64,000 bases of DNA from Pseudomonas prosekii (GCF_900105155.1 NZ_LT629762.1:558001-622000); one strand, 5' to 3'. Numbered from the stretch's first letter, positions 19,976-30,530 are shown. Notes: generated from the letters alone by a model not told the origin. A program made the numbers and translations.

Positions 19976-21847
19976 TCAGAAACGCTTGATGTCCGCTTCG
20001 CTTTCCAACTGCTTGCGGTAGGCCGCAAAGTCTTGCTGGCCAATGCGCGAAGCGAGGAAGCGACGGTACTGAGTCTTCTCTTCTTCGGTCGGCGCTGCGG
20101 CTTCGTTCACGGCATTCAGACGCACGATCACCAGGCTACCATCGGCCAGGGTCACGCTGTTGAACGTCGGCTTGTCCTTGGCGGCAGGCTTGGGCATACG
20201 GAACAGCGCTTGCAGCACAGTCGGGTCAACCCCTTCCTGAGCGCGAGTAGCTGCTGCGGTGACTTTCCAGGTCTGGCCGTCAATGGCCTGATCCAGCGGC
20301 GTCTTGCCGTCGCGCAAACTGGCGATCAGCTCATCAGCCTTGGTCTTGGCGGCAGCAATCGCGTGCTCCTTGGCCAATTGCGTGCGGATGTTGGCGGCAA
20401 CGCTTTCGAGTGGCAACTGCGCAGGCTTCAAGTGCTCCTTGGCGCGCAACACGATCACGGTTTCCGGATCGAGCTCGATGGCGGTGCTGTTGGCACCCTC
20501 ATCCAGCACTTCAGGGCTGAACGCCGCAGTGATCACGGCACGGTTGGCCGCAACACCTTCGCCACCTTCACGGCCGAACGGCGCGGAAGTGTGAACGGTC
20601 AGTTTCAAGTCTTGTGCCGGCTGAGCCAGATCGGAAGCTTCAAACGAGGAGTCTTCCAATTGCTTGGTCGCCTCGACGAAACGCTGCTCGACTTGCTGGG
20701 TTTTCAGTTCACGGGTCAGTTTGGCCTTGAGGCTGTCCAACGTCGGAACTTCAGGCGCTTCAACGCCCAGCAGCTTGATCAGGTGGAAACCGAAATCAGT
20801 GCGAACCGGTTCCGATACCTGGTCCTTGGTCAACGCGTACAGGGCTTTTTCAAACGCTGGATCGTAGACACCTGGACCGGCGTAACCGAGGTCACCACCG
20901 TTGTTCGCCGAACCCGGATCCTGGGAGAATTCCTTGGCCAGAGCCTCGAACTTCTCGCCTTTGGCCAGACGCGCCTGAACTTCTTCGATTTTCGCCTTGG
21001 CTTGCGCCTCGGTCACTTTGTCGTTCGCTTCGATCAGAATGTGCGCAGCCCGGCGTTGCTCGGCCAAGTTGGCGATTTCTTTCTGATAAGCCGCTTGCAG
21101 CTCTTCGTCCTTGACGCTGACTTCATCGAAGAAGGAAGCCTTCTTCAATTCCAGGTAATCAATGACTACCTGATCCGGCGTCATGAATTCCTTGGCGTGT
21201 TCGTCGTAGTAAGCCTTGACCTCGTCGTCGGTCACTTTCACCGCAGACGGATCAACCTTGATGTTCAACGAAGCGAAATCACGCGTCTGTTTTTCCAGAC
21301 GGGCGAACGCCAGAACCTGGGCGTCGGTAACAAAACCGCTGCCCGCCAGACCGGCGCGCAACTGACCGATCAGCATTTCCTGAGCCAGCATCTGGCGGAA
21401 TTGCATACGGCTGTAGCCCAGTTGACGAATCACCTGGTCGAAGCGCTCAGGGCTGAACTTGCCATCCACCTGAAACTCAGGCGTCTGCAGGATCACTTGG
21501 TCCAGAGCGGCTTCGGAGAAAGCGAATTTCGATTTTTCTGCGCCTTGCAGCAGCAGTTTGCGATCGATCAGGCCTTTGAGGGCCGATTCGCGGAGCATTT
21601 TTTCGTCGAGCAACGAAGCGTCGAAATCCTTGCCCAGCTGTTGCATCAGCTGACGGCGTTGCATGTCAACAGCTTGGCTCAGCTCGTTGGTACTGATTTC
21701 TTCACCGTTGACCTTGGCCGCATCCTGGCTGTTGGTCGTCGCCTGGAAAATGGCCTCGATACCGGTGAAAGCCATCAATACAACGATGATTCCGATAATG
21801 GTCTTGGCAATCCAGCCTTGTGAATTGTCCCTGATATTCTGCAGCAT
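19976..21847 (-). CDS. ppiD: Periplasmic chaperone / peptidyl-prolyl isomerase PpiD
   Basis: 623 residues. An N-terminal membrane anchor (WIAKTIIGIIVVLMAFTGIEAIF, abridged at its ends) is followed by a SurA-like chaperone region to about residue 180. A parvulin domain lies about residues 265-360 (RRAAHILIEANDKVTEAQAK, GGDLGYAGPG), and a second, degenerate PPIase-like region follows. PpiD sits at the Sec translocon exit and helps newly exported outer-membrane proteins. It is downstream of hupB, and the tRNA-like element lies between them. Confidence 0.95.
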   Translation of the reverse strand: MLQNIRDNSQGWIAKTIIGIIVVLMAFTGIEAIFQATTNSQDAAKVNGEEISTNELSQAVDMQRRQLMQQLGKDFDASLLDEKMLRESALKGLIDRKLLLQGAEKSKFAFSEAALDQVILQTPEFQVDGKFSPERFDQVIRQLGYSRMQFRQMLAQEMLIGQLRAGLAGSGFVTDAQVLAFARLEKQTRDFASLNIKVDPSAVKVTDDEVKAYYDEHAKEFMTPDQVVIDYLELKKASFFDEVSVKDEELQAAYQKEIANLAEQRRAAHILIEANDKVTEAQAKAKIEEVQARLAKGEKFEALAKEFSQDPGSANNGGDLGYAGPGVYDPAFEKALYALTKDQVSEPVRTDFGFHLIKLLGVEAPEVPTLDSLKAKLTRELKTQQVEQRFVEATKQLEDSSFEASDLAQPAQDLKLTVHTSAPFGREGGEGVAANRAVITAAFSPEVLDEGANSTAIELDPETVIVLRAKEHLKPAQLPLESVAANIRTQLAKEHAIAAAKTKADELIASLRDGKTPLDQAIDGQTWKVTAAATRAQEGVDPTVLQALFRMPKPAAKDKPTFNSVTLADGSLVIVRLNAVNEAAAPTEEEKTQYRRFLASRIGQQDFAAYRKQLESEADIKRF

Positions 21848-21911
21848 GCGTCCCCCAGAAACGGTTGAACTTCAAAATTAGGCAACCGTGGAGCGTGGGT
21901 AGAATCCGGAT

Positions 21912-21943
21912 AGAAGAAAGGCGCATCCGGGGATGCGCCTTCT
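21912..21943 (-). terminator. Terminator after the tRNA-like element
   Basis: AAGGCGCATCCGGGGATGCGCCTT forms an 11-bp stem. On the minus strand it is followed by TCTTCT. It lies seven bases past the CCA-like end of the element at 21950-22028, upstream of ppiD. Confidence 0.75.
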
Positions 21944-21949
21944 CGTAAC

Positions 21950-22028
21950 TGGCGGAGCGGACCGAGGGGTTCGAACTTGCGACCCTCGGTGTCTCAGACC
22001 AGCAATGTGCTGACTGGACTACCGCTCC
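21950..22028 (-). ncRNA. tRNA-like structured element between hupB and ppiD
   Basis: Read on the minus strand this begins GGAGCGGTAGTCCAGTCAGC and ends CCGCTCCGCCA. The ends form a 7-bp acceptor-like stem with encoded CCA, and GGTTCGA-like AAGTTCGAACC is present. It resembles the tRNA-Asp genes of this window, but the D-stem cannot form, the T-stem does not pair normally, and three extra bases separate it from the acceptor. Instead ACCGAGGG pairs with CCCTCGGT, and CAGC-ACATT-GCTG forms another hairpin. The loop could present GAG. A terminator follows. It is either a decayed tRNA gene or a tRNA-mimicking small RNA. Confidence 0.5.
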
Positions 22029-22081
22029 GCTGCCAGGTCAGGCATGACCCCGACCCGGATAGGCAAAAACCTGAATCTGAC

Positions 22082-22354
22082 TTAGTTGACAGCTTCTTTC
22101 AGTGCTTTACCGGCTTTGAAACCTGGTTTTTTGGCTGCAGCGATTTCCAGTGTCTTACCAGTCTGTGGGTTACGACCGATGCGAGCTGGACGATCGGTAA
22201 CGGAGAACGTACCGAAACCAACCAGAACAACAGAGTCGCCAGCCTTGAGAGCGCCAGTGACGGATTCGATTACAGCGTCCAGCGCACGGCCAGCAGCAGC
22301 TTTCGGGATATCAGCGGATGCAGCGATAGCATCAATCAGTTCCGACTTGTTCAC
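22082..22354 (-). CDS. hupB: Histone-like DNA-binding protein HU-beta
   Basis: 90 residues, exactly the family length. [20 protein letters not shown] opens the dimerisation helices; [20 protein letters not shown] covers the beta arm with the Arg-Asn-Pro tip that intercalates in DNA. HU binds and bends DNA without sequence specificity and helps compact the nucleoid. It lies 150 bases downstream of lon on the same strand, the classic lon-hupB-ppiD order of gamma-proteobacteria. Confidence 0.97.
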   Translation of the reverse strand: MNKSELIDAIAASADIPKAAAGRALDAVIESVTGALKAGDSVVLVGFGTFSVTDRPARIGRNPQTGKTLEIAAAKKPGFKAGKALKEAVN

Positions 22355-22504
22355 TCTAAGTCCCCTTATATCTATTTGAGTATGATTCTAAGTTTTTTGG
22401 TGAAAGCAAAAAAACGAGTGCTGAATGGCCTACAGACACTTAAGAGCCGCTTTATAACAAGGGCTCTAAAAAGCTGTCAAGGAAGCCCCCCAGGCAAATG
22501 CGTA

Positions 22505-24901
22505 CTAATGCGTGCTAATTCTTTCCTTAGAGTCAGACTCGCGTTTTTCATCCTTTGCAACTATCTCGGGAGCCACATCCGGCAAGGGCTCCGGCGCGTA
22601 TTGCAGCGCAATTTGCAGGACCTCGTCAATCCATTTAACCGGTTTAATCTGCAGATCCTGCTTAATGTTGTCAGGAATTTCCTTCAGATCACGCACGTTC
22701 TCTTCCGGAATGATCACAGTCTTGATCCCGCCACGGTGAGCCGCGAGCAGTTTTTCCTTCAGACCGCCGATGGCCAGCACTTGGCCACGCAGGGTGATTT
22801 CACCCGTCATGGCGACGTCTGCGCGCACCGGAATCCCGGTCAACGCCGATACCAGCGCCGTGCACATGCCTACACCAGCGCTAGGGCCGTCCTTCGGGGT
22901 CGCCCCTTCCGGCATGTGGATGTGCGTGTCGCGCTTCTCGTGGAAGTCCAGAGGGATCCCCAGGCTTTTCGCACGGCTGCGCACCACGGTCAGCGCAGCG
23001 GTGATCGATTCGACCATCACATCACCCAGCGAACCGGTCTTGATCAACTGGCCTTTGCCGGGTACGACAGCGGCTTCGATGGTCAGCAATTCGCCGCCCA
23101 CCTGAGTCCACGCCAAGCCAGTTACCTGGCCGATCTGATCCTGCGATTCGGCCAGACCGTAGCGGTATTTGCGCACGCCGAGGAAGTGCTCGAGCATGTC
23201 CGCGGTGACCTTCACCGAGAAGCGTTTTTCCAGTGCGTGCTCTTTGACCGTCTTGCGGCACACCTTGGCAATCTGGCGCTCAAGCCCCCGTACACCGGCT
23301 TCGCGGGTGTAGTAGCGGATGATGTCGCGGATCGCTTCGGATTCGAATTCCAGCTCGCCTTTCTTCAAGCCATTGGCCTGAATCTGCTTCGGCGACAGGT
23401 ACTTGACCGCGATGTTGATCTTCTCGTCTTCGGTGTAGCCCGGCAGGCGAATGACTTCCATCCGGTCCAGCAGCGCTGGCGGAATGTTCATCGAGTTCGA
23501 GGTGCACAGGAACATCACATCGGACAGATCGTAATCGACTTCCAGATAGTGATCGTTGAAGTTGTGGTTCTGCTCGGGGTCGAGCACTTCCAGCAACGCC
23601 GACGCCGGATCGCCACGCATGTCGCTGCCCATCTTGTCGATTTCATCGAGCAGGAACAGCGGGTTGCGGACCCCGACTTTTGTCATCTTTTGAATCAATC
23701 TTCCCGGCATCGAACCGATGTAAGTACGGCGATGACCACGAATTTCCGCTTCATCGCGCACGCCACCGAGGGCCATACGGACAAATTTACGGTTGGTGGC
23801 GTGCGCAATCGACTCCGCCAGCGAGGTTTTACCCACGCCAGGAGGGCCGACCAGGCACAACACCGGACCACGAATCTTCTTCACGCGCTTTTGCACGGCG
23901 AGGTATTCGAGGATGCGTTCTTTGACTTCGTCCAGACCATAGTGGTCGGCGTCGAGAATGTCTTCGGCGCGGGCAAGGTCCAGACGCACTTTGCTCTGAG
24001 CCTTCCAAGGCACCTGAACCAGCCAGTCGATGTACGAACGAACCACGGTCGCTTCGGCGGACATCGGCGACATTTGTTTCAGTTTGTTCAGCTCACCGTT
24101 GGCCTTGGCCAGGGCATCTTTGGGCAGGCCAGCGGCATCGATGCGCTTTTTCAGCTCTTCGATTTCGTTGTGGCCTTCTTCGCTGTCGCCGAGCTCTTTC
24201 TGAATGGCCTTCATCTGCTCATTCAGGTAGTACTCGCGCTGACTGCGCTCCATTTGCTTTTTGACGCGACCGCGAATGCGTTTTTCGACTTGCAGCAGAT
24301 CGATCTCGGCATCCAGCAACGCCAGGACGTGCTCGACCCGGGCCGACAAATCGATGATTTCGAGGATTTCCTGCTTCTGCTCGATCTTCAGGGCCATGTG
24401 TGCGGCCATGGTGTCGACCAGGCGGCCTGGCTCGTCGATGCTGTTGAGCGACGACAGGACTTCAGCCGGGACTTTCTTGCCCAGCTGTACATATTGTTCG
24501 AACTGAGCCAACAGACTGCGGACAAACACTTCCGACTCGCGCTCTGGCGCGTCGACTTCGTCGATCAACGAGACTTCGGCACGGCAGTGGCCGTCCACTT
24601 CGCTGAAGCGCTCCACGGCGCCCCGCTGCTCGCCTTCGACCAGAACCTTGACGGTGCCGTCAGGCAGCTTGAGCAGTTGCAGAACAGTGGCGATGGTACC
24701 TACGCGATAAAGTGCTTCTTCACCGGGATCGTCGTCAGCAGGATTGCGCTGAGCCAGCAGAAGGATCTGCTTGTCGCCGGCCATCGCTGCCTCAAGGGCT
24801 TCGATGGATTTCTCGCGCCCCACGAACAGCGGGATAACCATGTGCGGATAAACCACAACATCACGCAATGGCAGGAGAGGCAATTCGATGGTTGTCTTCA
24901 T
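22505..24901 (-). CDS. lon: ATP-dependent protease Lon
   Basis: 798 residues. Order: N-terminal substrate domain ([20 protein letters not shown]), coiled-coil middle, AAA+ module with Walker [15 protein letters not shown] and Walker [11 protein letters not shown], then a protease domain with the catalytic Ser in [11 protein letters not shown] and a downstream Lys of the Ser-Lys dyad. Lon degrades misfolded and regulatory proteins in the cytoplasm. It follows clpX and has a heat-shock-type promoter immediately upstream, so it can be transcribed alone under stress. The C-terminal 30 residues are acidic and charged. Confidence 0.97.
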   Translation of the reverse strand: MKTTIELPLLPLRDVVVYPHMVIPLFVGREKSIEALEAAMAGDKQILLLAQRNPADDDPGEEALYRVGTIATVLQLLKLPDGTVKVLVEGEQRGAVERFSEVDGHCRAEVSLIDEVDAPERESEVFVRSLLAQFEQYVQLGKKVPAEVLSSLNSIDEPGRLVDTMAAHMALKIEQKQEILEIIDLSARVEHVLALLDAEIDLLQVEKRIRGRVKKQMERSQREYYLNEQMKAIQKELGDSEEGHNEIEELKKRIDAAGLPKDALAKANGELNKLKQMSPMSAEATVVRSYIDWLVQVPWKAQSKVRLDLARAEDILDADHYGLDEVKERILEYLAVQKRVKKIRGPVLCLVGPPGVGKTSLAESIAHATNRKFVRMALGGVRDEAEIRGHRRTYIGSMPGRLIQKMTKVGVRNPLFLLDEIDKMGSDMRGDPASALLEVLDPEQNHNFNDHYLEVDYDLSDVMFLCTSNSMNIPPALLDRMEVIRLPGYTEDEKINIAVKYLSPKQIQANGLKKGELEFESEAIRDIIRYYTREAGVRGLERQIAKVCRKTVKEHALEKRFSVKVTADMLEHFLGVRKYRYGLAESQDQIGQVTGLAWTQVGGELLTIEAAVVPGKGQLIKTGSLGDVMVESITAALTVVRSRAKSLGIPLDFHEKRDTHIHMPEGATPKDGPSAGVGMCTALVSALTGIPVRADVAMTGEITLRGQVLAIGGLKEKLLAAHRGGIKTVIIPEENVRDLKEIPDNIKQDLQIKPVKWIDEVLQIALQYAPEPLPDVAPEIVAKDEKRESDSKERISTH

Positions 24902-24961
24902 GATTTCGCCTCTACGGCGGCCATAAGGCCGTAAACAGATGGATGTAAGCTTGAAACCAAG

Positions 24962-24988
24962 ATGGGGGCTGCTTTCAAAAAAAACAAG
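24962..24988 (-). promoter_or_regulatory. Sigma-32-type heat-shock promoter of lon
   Basis: On the minus strand CTTGTTT is followed after 14 bases by CCCCATCT, close to the sigma-32 consensus CTTGAAA-N13-15-CCCCATNT. It lies about 60 bases before the lon ATG, in the gap after the clpX terminator. This matches the known heat-shock control of lon. Confidence 0.7.
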
Positions 24989-25013
24989 CGTAAAGAGGGT
25001 GTTAAAACGCTTT

Positions 25014-25040
25014 AAAAGAAAAGGGGCCCGAAGGCCCCTT
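25014..25040 (-). terminator. Terminator of clpX
   Basis: AAGGGGCCCGAAGGCCCCTT forms an 8-bp stem with a 4-base loop. On the minus strand it is followed by TTCTTTT. It separates clpX from the lon promoter. Confidence 0.85.
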
Positions 25041-25062
25041 CTTTATTCCAGCAGCGTGACGC

Positions 25063-26346
25063 TTAAGCGTCTGGCGCTGCCTTGGCAGTCGGCTCACTGT
25101 TTTCGTAGATATACAGTGGCTTGGACTTGCCTTCGATCACGCTTTCATCGATCACTACTTTGCTCACCTCGGACTGCGAGGGGATTTCATACATAGTGTC
25201 GAGCAACACACCTTCGAGAATCGAGCGCAAGCCACGGGCACCGGTTTTGCGTTCCAGGGCACGTTTTGCGACCGATTTCAGTGCGTCGGCCCGGAATTCC
25301 AGGTCCACGCCTTCCATCTCGAACAACTTGGCGTACTGCTTGGTCAAAGCATTTTTCGGCTCGGTGAGGATCTGCATTAACGCAGCTTCATCAAGCTCGT
25401 CCAGCGTTGCAAGAACTGGCAGACGACCGACGAATTCCGGGATCAGACCGAACTTGACCAAATCGTCAGGCTCGACTTCACGCAGGGATTCACCGACTTT
25501 CTTGCCTTCTTCCTTGCTGCGCACTTCTGCGTTGAAACCGATGCCGCCCTTGGTGGAACGGTTTTGAATAACCTTTTCCAGACCGGAGAACGCACCACCG
25601 CAGATGAACAGGATGTTACGGGTGTCGACCTGCAGGAATTCCTGCTGCGGATGCTTGCGACCACCTTGCGGCGGGACGGAAGCGACCGTGCCTTCGATCA
25701 ACTTGAGCAAGGCTTGCTGCACGCCTTCACCGGAAACGTCCCGGGTGATCGACGGGTTATCAGACTTGCGCGAGATCTTGTCGATCTCATCGATGTAGAC
25801 AATGCCCATCTGGGCCTTTTCCACGTCGTAATCGCACTTCTGCAGCAGCTTCTGAATGATGTTCTCGACATCTTCGCCGACATAACCCGCCTCGGTGAGG
25901 GTGGTTGCGTCGGCGATGGTGAACGGAACGTTCAGCAAACGAGCCAGTGTTTCGGCAAGCAGGGTTTTACCCGAGCCTGTCGGGCCGATCAGCAAGATGT
26001 TGCTTTTGCCGAGTTCGACGTCGTCATTCTTTTTGTCACGCTGGTTCAAGCGTTTGTAGTGGTTGTACACCGCTACGGCCAAAACCTTTTTCGCACGCTC
26101 CTGACCAATGACGTACTGGTCAAGGATGCCGCTGATTTCTTTAGGCGAAGGCAATTTATGCGCGCTGCTTTCGGCCTGGGCTTCCTGCACCTCCTCGCGG
26201 ATGATGTCATTGCACAGGTCGACGCACTCGTCGCAGATAAAGACCGAGGGGCCGGCAATCAATTTGCGCACTTCATGCTGGCTTTTGCCACAGAAGGAGC
26301 AATAGAGCAGCTTGCCGTTGTCCTCGCCGTTGCGGGTGTCAGTCAT
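25063..26346 (-). CDS. clpX: ClpX ATPase subunit of ClpXP protease
   Basis: 427 residues from the ATG at 26346; eleven upstream in-frame codons are not part of the conserved protein. The N-terminal zinc-binding domain is [18 protein letters not shown] plus ICDECVDLC. The AAA+ core has Walker [16 protein letters not shown] and Walker [13 protein letters not shown]. The IGF-type ClpP-binding loop is represented by [19 protein letters not shown]. ClpX unfolds tagged substrates and feeds them to ClpP, encoded 112 bases upstream. Confidence 0.98.
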   Translation of the reverse strand: MTDTRNGEDNGKLLYCSFCGKSQHEVRKLIAGPSVFICDECVDLCNDIIREEVQEAQAESSAHKLPSPKEISGILDQYVIGQERAKKVLAVAVYNHYKRLNQRDKKNDDVELGKSNILLIGPTGSGKTLLAETLARLLNVPFTIADATTLTEAGYVGEDVENIIQKLLQKCDYDVEKAQMGIVYIDEIDKISRKSDNPSITRDVSGEGVQQALLKLIEGTVASVPPQGGRKHPQQEFLQVDTRNILFICGGAFSGLEKVIQNRSTKGGIGFNAEVRSKEEGKKVGESLREVEPDDLVKFGLIPEFVGRLPVLATLDELDEAALMQILTEPKNALTKQYAKLFEMEGVDLEFRADALKSVAKRALERKTGARGLRSILEGVLLDTMYEIPSQSEVSKVVIDESVIEGKSKPLYIYENSEPTAKAAPDA

Positions 26347-26458
26347 TCGTTCGATCCAAATCCGATAGGCTTGCAACACAAGATGAAGGCTATTGCGGGC
26401 TTTTTCAAGCCCGCTGGTGATCGGAGCAACCGACCAGCCTTATTTTGAGCTGCTTATT

Positions 26459-27094
26459 TTAAGCCGGGCGCTGTTCGATCACTTCATCGATCAACCCGTA
26501 CTCACGCGCGGCTTGTGCACTCATGAAGTTGTCGCGGTTGGTATCGCGCTCGATTTCTTCAAGGGTGTGCCCGCTATGCTTGGCCATCAGCGTGTTGAGA
26601 CGCTCACGAATGAAGAGGATTTCCTTGGCATGGATTTCGATATCCGAAGCCTGACCCTGGAAACCGCCCAATGGCTGGTGAATCATCACACGCGAGTTCG
26701 GCAGGCAGAAACGCTTGCCGGCAGCACCTGCGGTCAGCAGGAACGCGCCCATGCTGCAGGCCTGGCCGATGCAGGTGGTCGATACGTTTGGCTTGATGAA
26801 CTGCATGGTGTCGTAGATCGACATGCCCGCTGTCACCGAACCGCCCGGGGAGTTGATATAGAGATGGATGTCCTTGTCCGGGTTTTCCGCTTCAAGGAAC
26901 AGCAGTTGCGCACAGATCAGGTTAGCCATGTAGTCCTCTACCGGGCCAACCAGAAAAATCACTCGCTCCTTGAGAAGACGCGAATAAATGTCGTAAGCGC
27001 GCTCGCCACGAGCAGACTGCTCGACAACCATCGGGACCAGGCCGCCAGCGGCCTGGATATCTGAGTTCTGCTGAATATACGAATTACGGAACAT
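26459..27094 (-). CDS. clpP: ClpP serine protease subunit
   Basis: 211 residues. The catalytic triad is visible: Ser in [11 protein letters not shown], His in [10 protein letters not shown], and Asp in the following helix region near [29 protein letters not shown] is the conserved handle strand. A short N-terminal propeptide precedes the mature start. ClpP forms the two-ring barrel that degrades proteins unfolded by ClpX. It lies between tig and clpX in the usual order. Confidence 0.98.
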   Translation of the reverse strand: MFRNSYIQQNSDIQAAGGLVPMVVEQSARGERAYDIYSRLLKERVIFLVGPVEDYMANLICAQLLFLEAENPDKDIHLYINSPGGSVTAGMSIYDTMQFIKPNVSTTCIGQACSMGAFLLTAGAAGKRFCLPNSRVMIHQPLGGFQGQASDIEIHAKEILFIRERLNTLMAKHSGHTLEEIERDTNRDNFMSAQAAREYGLIDEVIEQRPA

Positions 27095-27135
27095 GCTCTG
27101 CAGTCACTCCCAAATAGTTATGTCTTGAATACGCA

Positions 27136-27161
27136 TAAGCCAGCGCGAAGGCTGGCTTATG
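27136..27161 (-). terminator. Hairpin between tig and clpP
   Basis: ATAAGCCAGCGCGAAGGCTG and the following GCTTAT form a 10-bp stem with a GCGAA-type loop. No T-tract follows on the minus strand, so it may be an attenuator or stability hairpin rather than a full terminator. Confidence 0.45.
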
Positions 27162-27187
27162 GTGATTACTTCTTAACGCTAAAACGA

Positions 27188-28498
27188 TCAGTCGGCTTGT
27201 GGAGCTTCAACCGGTTTGACTGCTTCTTCGTAAGAGACCGACTTATCGGTCACACTAGCTTTCTGCAGAACAGTATCCACAACTTGTTCTTCCAGCACAA
27301 CCGAACGAACTTCGTTCAGTTGCTGGTCGTTCTTGTAGTACCAGGACACAACCTGCTCAGGCTCTTGGTAGGCCGAAGCCATTTCCTGAATCATTTCGCG
27401 AACGCGGGCTTCGTCAGGCTTGAGGTCGAATTGCTTGACCACTTCAGCCACGATCAGACCCAGTACAACGCGGCGCTTGGCCTGTTCTTCGAACAGCTCG
27501 GCAGGCAGTTGGTCAGGCTTGATGTTGCCGCCGAACTGCTGAACAGCCTGCACGCGCAGACGGTCAACTTCGGTGGACAGGAGAGCCTTAGGCACTTCGA
27601 TCGGGTTGGTGGCCAGCAGACCGTCCATTACCTGATTCTTGACCTTGGATTTGATCGCCTGACGCAGCTCGCGCTCCATGTTCTTGCGAACTTCGGTGCG
27701 GAAGCCTTCCAGGCCAGTTTCCTTGATACCGAACTGAGCGAAGAATTCTTCGGTCAGCTCAGGCAGTTTTGGCTCGGAAACAGTGTTCACGGTAACGGTG
27801 AACTCGGCAGTTTTGCCGGCCAGGTCGAGGTTCTGATAGTCCTCTGGGAAAGTCAGGTTCAGAACGCGTTCTTCGCCAGCTTTAGCGCCAACCAGACCGT
27901 CTTCGAAACCAGGGATCATGCGACCCGAACCCAGTACCAGCTGAGTGCCTTTGGCGGAACCGCCAGCGAACACTTCGCCGTCAACCTTGCCAACGAAATC
28001 GATGTTCAGTTGGTCTTCGTTCTGGGCAGCGCGTTCGGCCACTTCAAAACGGGTGTTCTGCTTGCGCAGGATTTCGAGCATTTTGTCCAGGTCAGCGTCA
28101 GCCACGTCAGCGCTCAGGCGCTCAACGTTGATGCCTTCGAAACCGGCAACGGTGAACTCAGGGAACACTTCGAAAACTGCAACGTATTCCAGATCCTTGC
28201 CAGCTTCGATCGATTTAGGCTCGATCGAAGGAGCGCCAGCCGGGTTCAGCTTCTGCTCGACTACAGCTTCGTAGAAGGAGGACTGGATGACGTCGCCAAC
28301 AGCTTCCTGACGTGCATCAGCACCGAAACGGCGCTTGATTTCACTCATTGGCACTTTGCCTGGACGGAAGCCAGCAATCTTGGCCTTTTGGGCGGTCTGC
28401 TGCAGACGCTTGTTGACCTGAGTCTCGATGCGCTCAGCCGGCACGGTGATGCTCATGCGGCGCTCAAGAGCAGAAGTATTTTCAACAGAAACTTGCAT
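27188..28498 (-). CDS. tig: Trigger factor
   Basis: 436 residues from the ATG at 28498; 21 further upstream in-frame codons are non-coding leader. [20 protein letters not shown] opens the ribosome-binding domain, with [17 protein letters not shown] as the signature loop that contacts L23. A FKBP-type isomerase domain lies about residues 150-245 ([20 protein letters not shown]), followed by the helical chaperone C-terminus. Trigger factor meets nascent chains at the ribosome exit. Order tig-clpP-clpX-lon is conserved. Confidence 0.97.
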   Translation of the reverse strand: MQVSVENTSALERRMSITVPAERIETQVNKRLQQTAQKAKIAGFRPGKVPMSEIKRRFGADARQEAVGDVIQSSFYEAVVEQKLNPAGAPSIEPKSIEAGKDLEYVAVFEVFPEFTVAGFEGINVERLSADVADADLDKMLEILRKQNTRFEVAERAAQNEDQLNIDFVGKVDGEVFAGGSAKGTQLVLGSGRMIPGFEDGLVGAKAGEERVLNLTFPEDYQNLDLAGKTAEFTVTVNTVSEPKLPELTEEFFAQFGIKETGLEGFRTEVRKNMERELRQAIKSKVKNQVMDGLLATNPIEVPKALLSTEVDRLRVQAVQQFGGNIKPDQLPAELFEEQAKRRVVLGLIVAEVVKQFDLKPDEARVREMIQEMASAYQEPEQVVSWYYKNDQQLNEVRSVVLEEQVVDTVLQKASVTDKSVSYEEAVKPVEAPQAD

Positions 28499-28855
28499 GG
28501 ATATTCCTCGTTGCACAGACGTTAGCCGGCCGTTTCCGACCCCAGAATCAAGGGCATGCATTCTAGTGGGTCAAACTCAAGAAGTCACCCTACTGAAAAA
28601 GGGTAAAAAAACAGCAGGCAATTTATAGGCGAGGGACAAACGGTTGCGCCTCGCCCTGTTCGCAAATACAGCCAATCAAGCCAGGGCTCTGCGCCAACCC
28701 TTCTATATAAAGAAGAAGTTGCCAGTCATCTCCCTGACAACCGACCTTGCGAGCAAGGCCGGCGGGCGGCGCGGCATCATCGGGAAACATAAATACGACG
28801 AAGCACCCCACCACTGCGACCCGGAATTGCAGCCGCTGAATACTCGAACCGCTAA

Positions 28856-28891
28856 AACAAAAAAGGCGCCAGACTGTTAAATCTGGCGCCT
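28856..28891 (-). terminator. Terminator downstream of the first tRNA-His
   Basis: GGCGCCAGACTGTTAAATCT then GGCGCC gives a 9-bp stem, followed on the minus strand by TTTTTTGTTTT. It lies ten bases past the tRNA-His end. Confidence 0.88.
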
Positions 28892-28900
28892 CTCGAAATA

Positions 28901-28977
28901 TGGGGTGGACGAAGGGGATCGAACCCTCGACAACGGGAGTCACAATCCCGTGCTCTACCAACTGAGCTACGCCCACC
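28901..28977 (-). tRNA. tRNA-His (GTG), copy 1
   Basis: 77 nt on the minus strand with the histidine-specific extra 5' G paired to C73 and encoded CCA. The anticodon loop reads TTGTGAC, giving GTG. It is identical to copy 2 at 29196-29272. Confidence 0.96.
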
Positions 28978-29054
28978 ATATAGCCTGACAAAGAAGCCAA
29001 ACAACCTTCCTTGCTGCGCCCCAACCAGGCCAATGGCCCGAGTGAAGCTTTATT

Positions 29055-29139
29055 TGGTGCGGATGAAGAGACTCGAACTCTTACACCTTGCGGCGCTGGA
29101 ACCTAAATCCAGTGTGTCTACCAATTCCACCACATCCGC
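29055..29139 (-). tRNA. tRNA-Leu (TAG)
   Basis: 85 nt with encoded CCA, acceptor stem GCGGATG/CATCCGC and a long variable arm typical of Leu. The anticodon stem CTGGA/TCCAG encloses TTTAGGT, giving TAG. Confidence 0.95.
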
Positions 29140-29156
29140 GTTTGAAGCTGTTAAAG

Positions 29157-29188
29157 CAAAGGCGCCAGACTGTTAATCTGGCGCCTTT
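29157..29188 (-). terminator. Repeated hairpin after the second tRNA-His
   Basis: AAAGGCGCCAGACTGTTAAT then CTGGCGCCTTT is almost identical to the hairpin at 28856-28891 but lacks the long T-tract. It lies between tRNA-His copy 2 and tRNA-Leu, so it may act as a processing stem within the tRNA transcript. Confidence 0.65.
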
Positions 29189-29195
29189 CGAAATA

Positions 29196-29272
29196 TGGGG
29201 TGGACGAAGGGGATCGAACCCTCGACAACGGGAGTCACAATCCCGTGCTCTACCAACTGAGCTACGCCCACC
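29196..29272 (-). tRNA. tRNA-His (GTG), copy 2
   Basis: 77 nt, same sequence as copy 1 including the extra 5' G and CCA. The downstream hairpin is also duplicated, so a unit of about 120 bp was copied around tRNA-Leu. Confidence 0.96.
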
Positions 29273-29303
29273 ATATTGCGCTACTTGTGCCAAAGTTGCC
29301 TAA

Positions 29304-29380
29304 TGGCGCACCCGGCAGGACTCGAACCTGCGACCATCCGCTTAGAAGGCGGATGCTCTATCCAGCTGAGCTACGGGCGC
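29304..29380 (-). tRNA. tRNA-Arg (TCT)
   Basis: 77 nt with encoded CCA and acceptor stem GCGCCCG/CGGGTGC. The anticodon loop CTTCTAA gives TCT. It is first in the minus-strand tRNA cluster Arg-His-Leu-His; the AT-rich stretch 29381-29560 upstream probably carries the promoter. Confidence 0.95.
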
Positions 29381-29654
29381 CTTATTAATCTGTACTCTTG
29401 GAGGACTACAAACTAAGTGCTTCCAGTCTCGCAGAACCGTAATCCCGCTTGACCTTCTCATCCAGTGCTAGGCTGTGCCCGACAAGTGCGACGAATAGTA
29501 TAGAGCGGCCTAAAGTCCGTCAAATCCTTTTTAAAAAAAATTCATTTAATTAAAGGGCTTAGAGGAATTTGCAGACCAAGCGCCTTTGCCCTCGGCGCCT
29601 GACATGCGAGAATGCGCCCTCTTTTTTTCCCCTCTCGATGGTTAATCACGCGCA

Positions 29655-30509
29655 ATGACTGCACAACTAATCGACGGCAAGTCAATCGCCGCCAGCCTGC
29701 GCCAGCAGATCGCCAAACGAGTTGCCGAGCGTCGCCAGCAAGGTCTGCGCACGCCCGGCCTCGCGGTGATCCTGGTCGGCAGCGATCCTGCCTCTCAGGT
29801 TTATGTCTCGCACAAGCGTAAAGACTGTGAAGAGGTCGGCTTTCTATCCCAAGCCTACGACCTGCCTGCTGACACCACTCAACAAGCACTGACCGAACTG
29901 ATCGATCGCCTCAACGACGACCCGGCCATCGATGGCGTGCTGCTGCAGCTGCCATTGCCTGCGCACCTCGATGCTTCGAAATTGCTTGAGCGCATTCGCC
30001 CGGACAAAGACGTCGACGGCTTCCACCCTTATAACGTCGGCCGTCTGGCACAGCGCATTCCACTGCTGCGCCCGTGCACACCAAAAGGCATCATGACCTT
30101 GCTCGAAAGCACTGGCGCCGACCTTTACGGGATGGACGCAGTGATCGTCGGTGCGTCCAACATCGTCGGCCGCCCGATGGCGATGGAACTGCTGCTGGCC
30201 GGCTGCACCGTCACCGTCACCCACCGTTTCACCAAAGACCTGGCCGGCCACGTCGGCCGCGCCGATCTGGTCGTTGTCGCTGCGGGCAAGCCAGGCCTGG
30301 TCAAAGGTGAGTGGATCAAGCAAGGCGCGATCGTGATCGACGTCGGCATCAACCGTCAGGACGACGGCAAGCTGGTCGGCGACGTGATTTACGAAACCGC
30401 CCTGCCCCGCGCAGGCTGGATCACCCCAGTGCCGGGCGGCGTTGGCCCGATGACGCGCGCCTGCCTGCTGGAAAACACTTTGTACGCGGCAGAAACCCTG
30501 CACGACTGA
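29655..30509 (+). CDS. folD: Methylenetetrahydrofolate dehydrogenase/cyclohydrolase
   Basis: 284 residues, the normal size. [20 protein letters not shown] includes the catalytic Lys region (Y-x-x-x-K), [12 protein letters not shown] and [20 protein letters not shown] the NADP-binding loop, and [20 protein letters not shown] the C-terminal signature. FolD interconverts 5,10-methylene-, methenyl- and 10-formyl-tetrahydrofolate for purine, methionine and thymidylate synthesis. It is divergent from the tRNA cluster and ends in a clear terminator. Confidence 0.98.
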   Translation: MTAQLIDGKSIAASLRQQIAKRVAERRQQGLRTPGLAVILVGSDPASQVYVSHKRKDCEEVGFLSQAYDLPADTTQQALTELIDRLNDDPAIDGVLLQLPLPAHLDASKLLERIRPDKDVDGFHPYNVGRLAQRIPLLRPCTPKGIMTLLESTGADLYGMDAVIVGASNIVGRPMAMELLLAGCTVTVTHRFTKDLAGHVGRADLVVVAAGKPGLVKGEWIKQGAIVIDVGINRQDDGKLVGDVIYETALPRAGWITPVPGGVGPMTRACLLENTLYAAETLHD

Positions 30510-30530
30510 GTTGTTTTGCTGCGCTCATAG

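Noticed and set aside
21977..24934. A 985-codon plus-strand open frame
   Set aside because: It runs antisense through hupB and lon, which are unmistakable; the frame arises from high-GC codon bias.
28623..29033. 136-codon minus-strand frame across tRNA-His
   Set aside because: It reads through the tRNA and its terminator; no coding signature.
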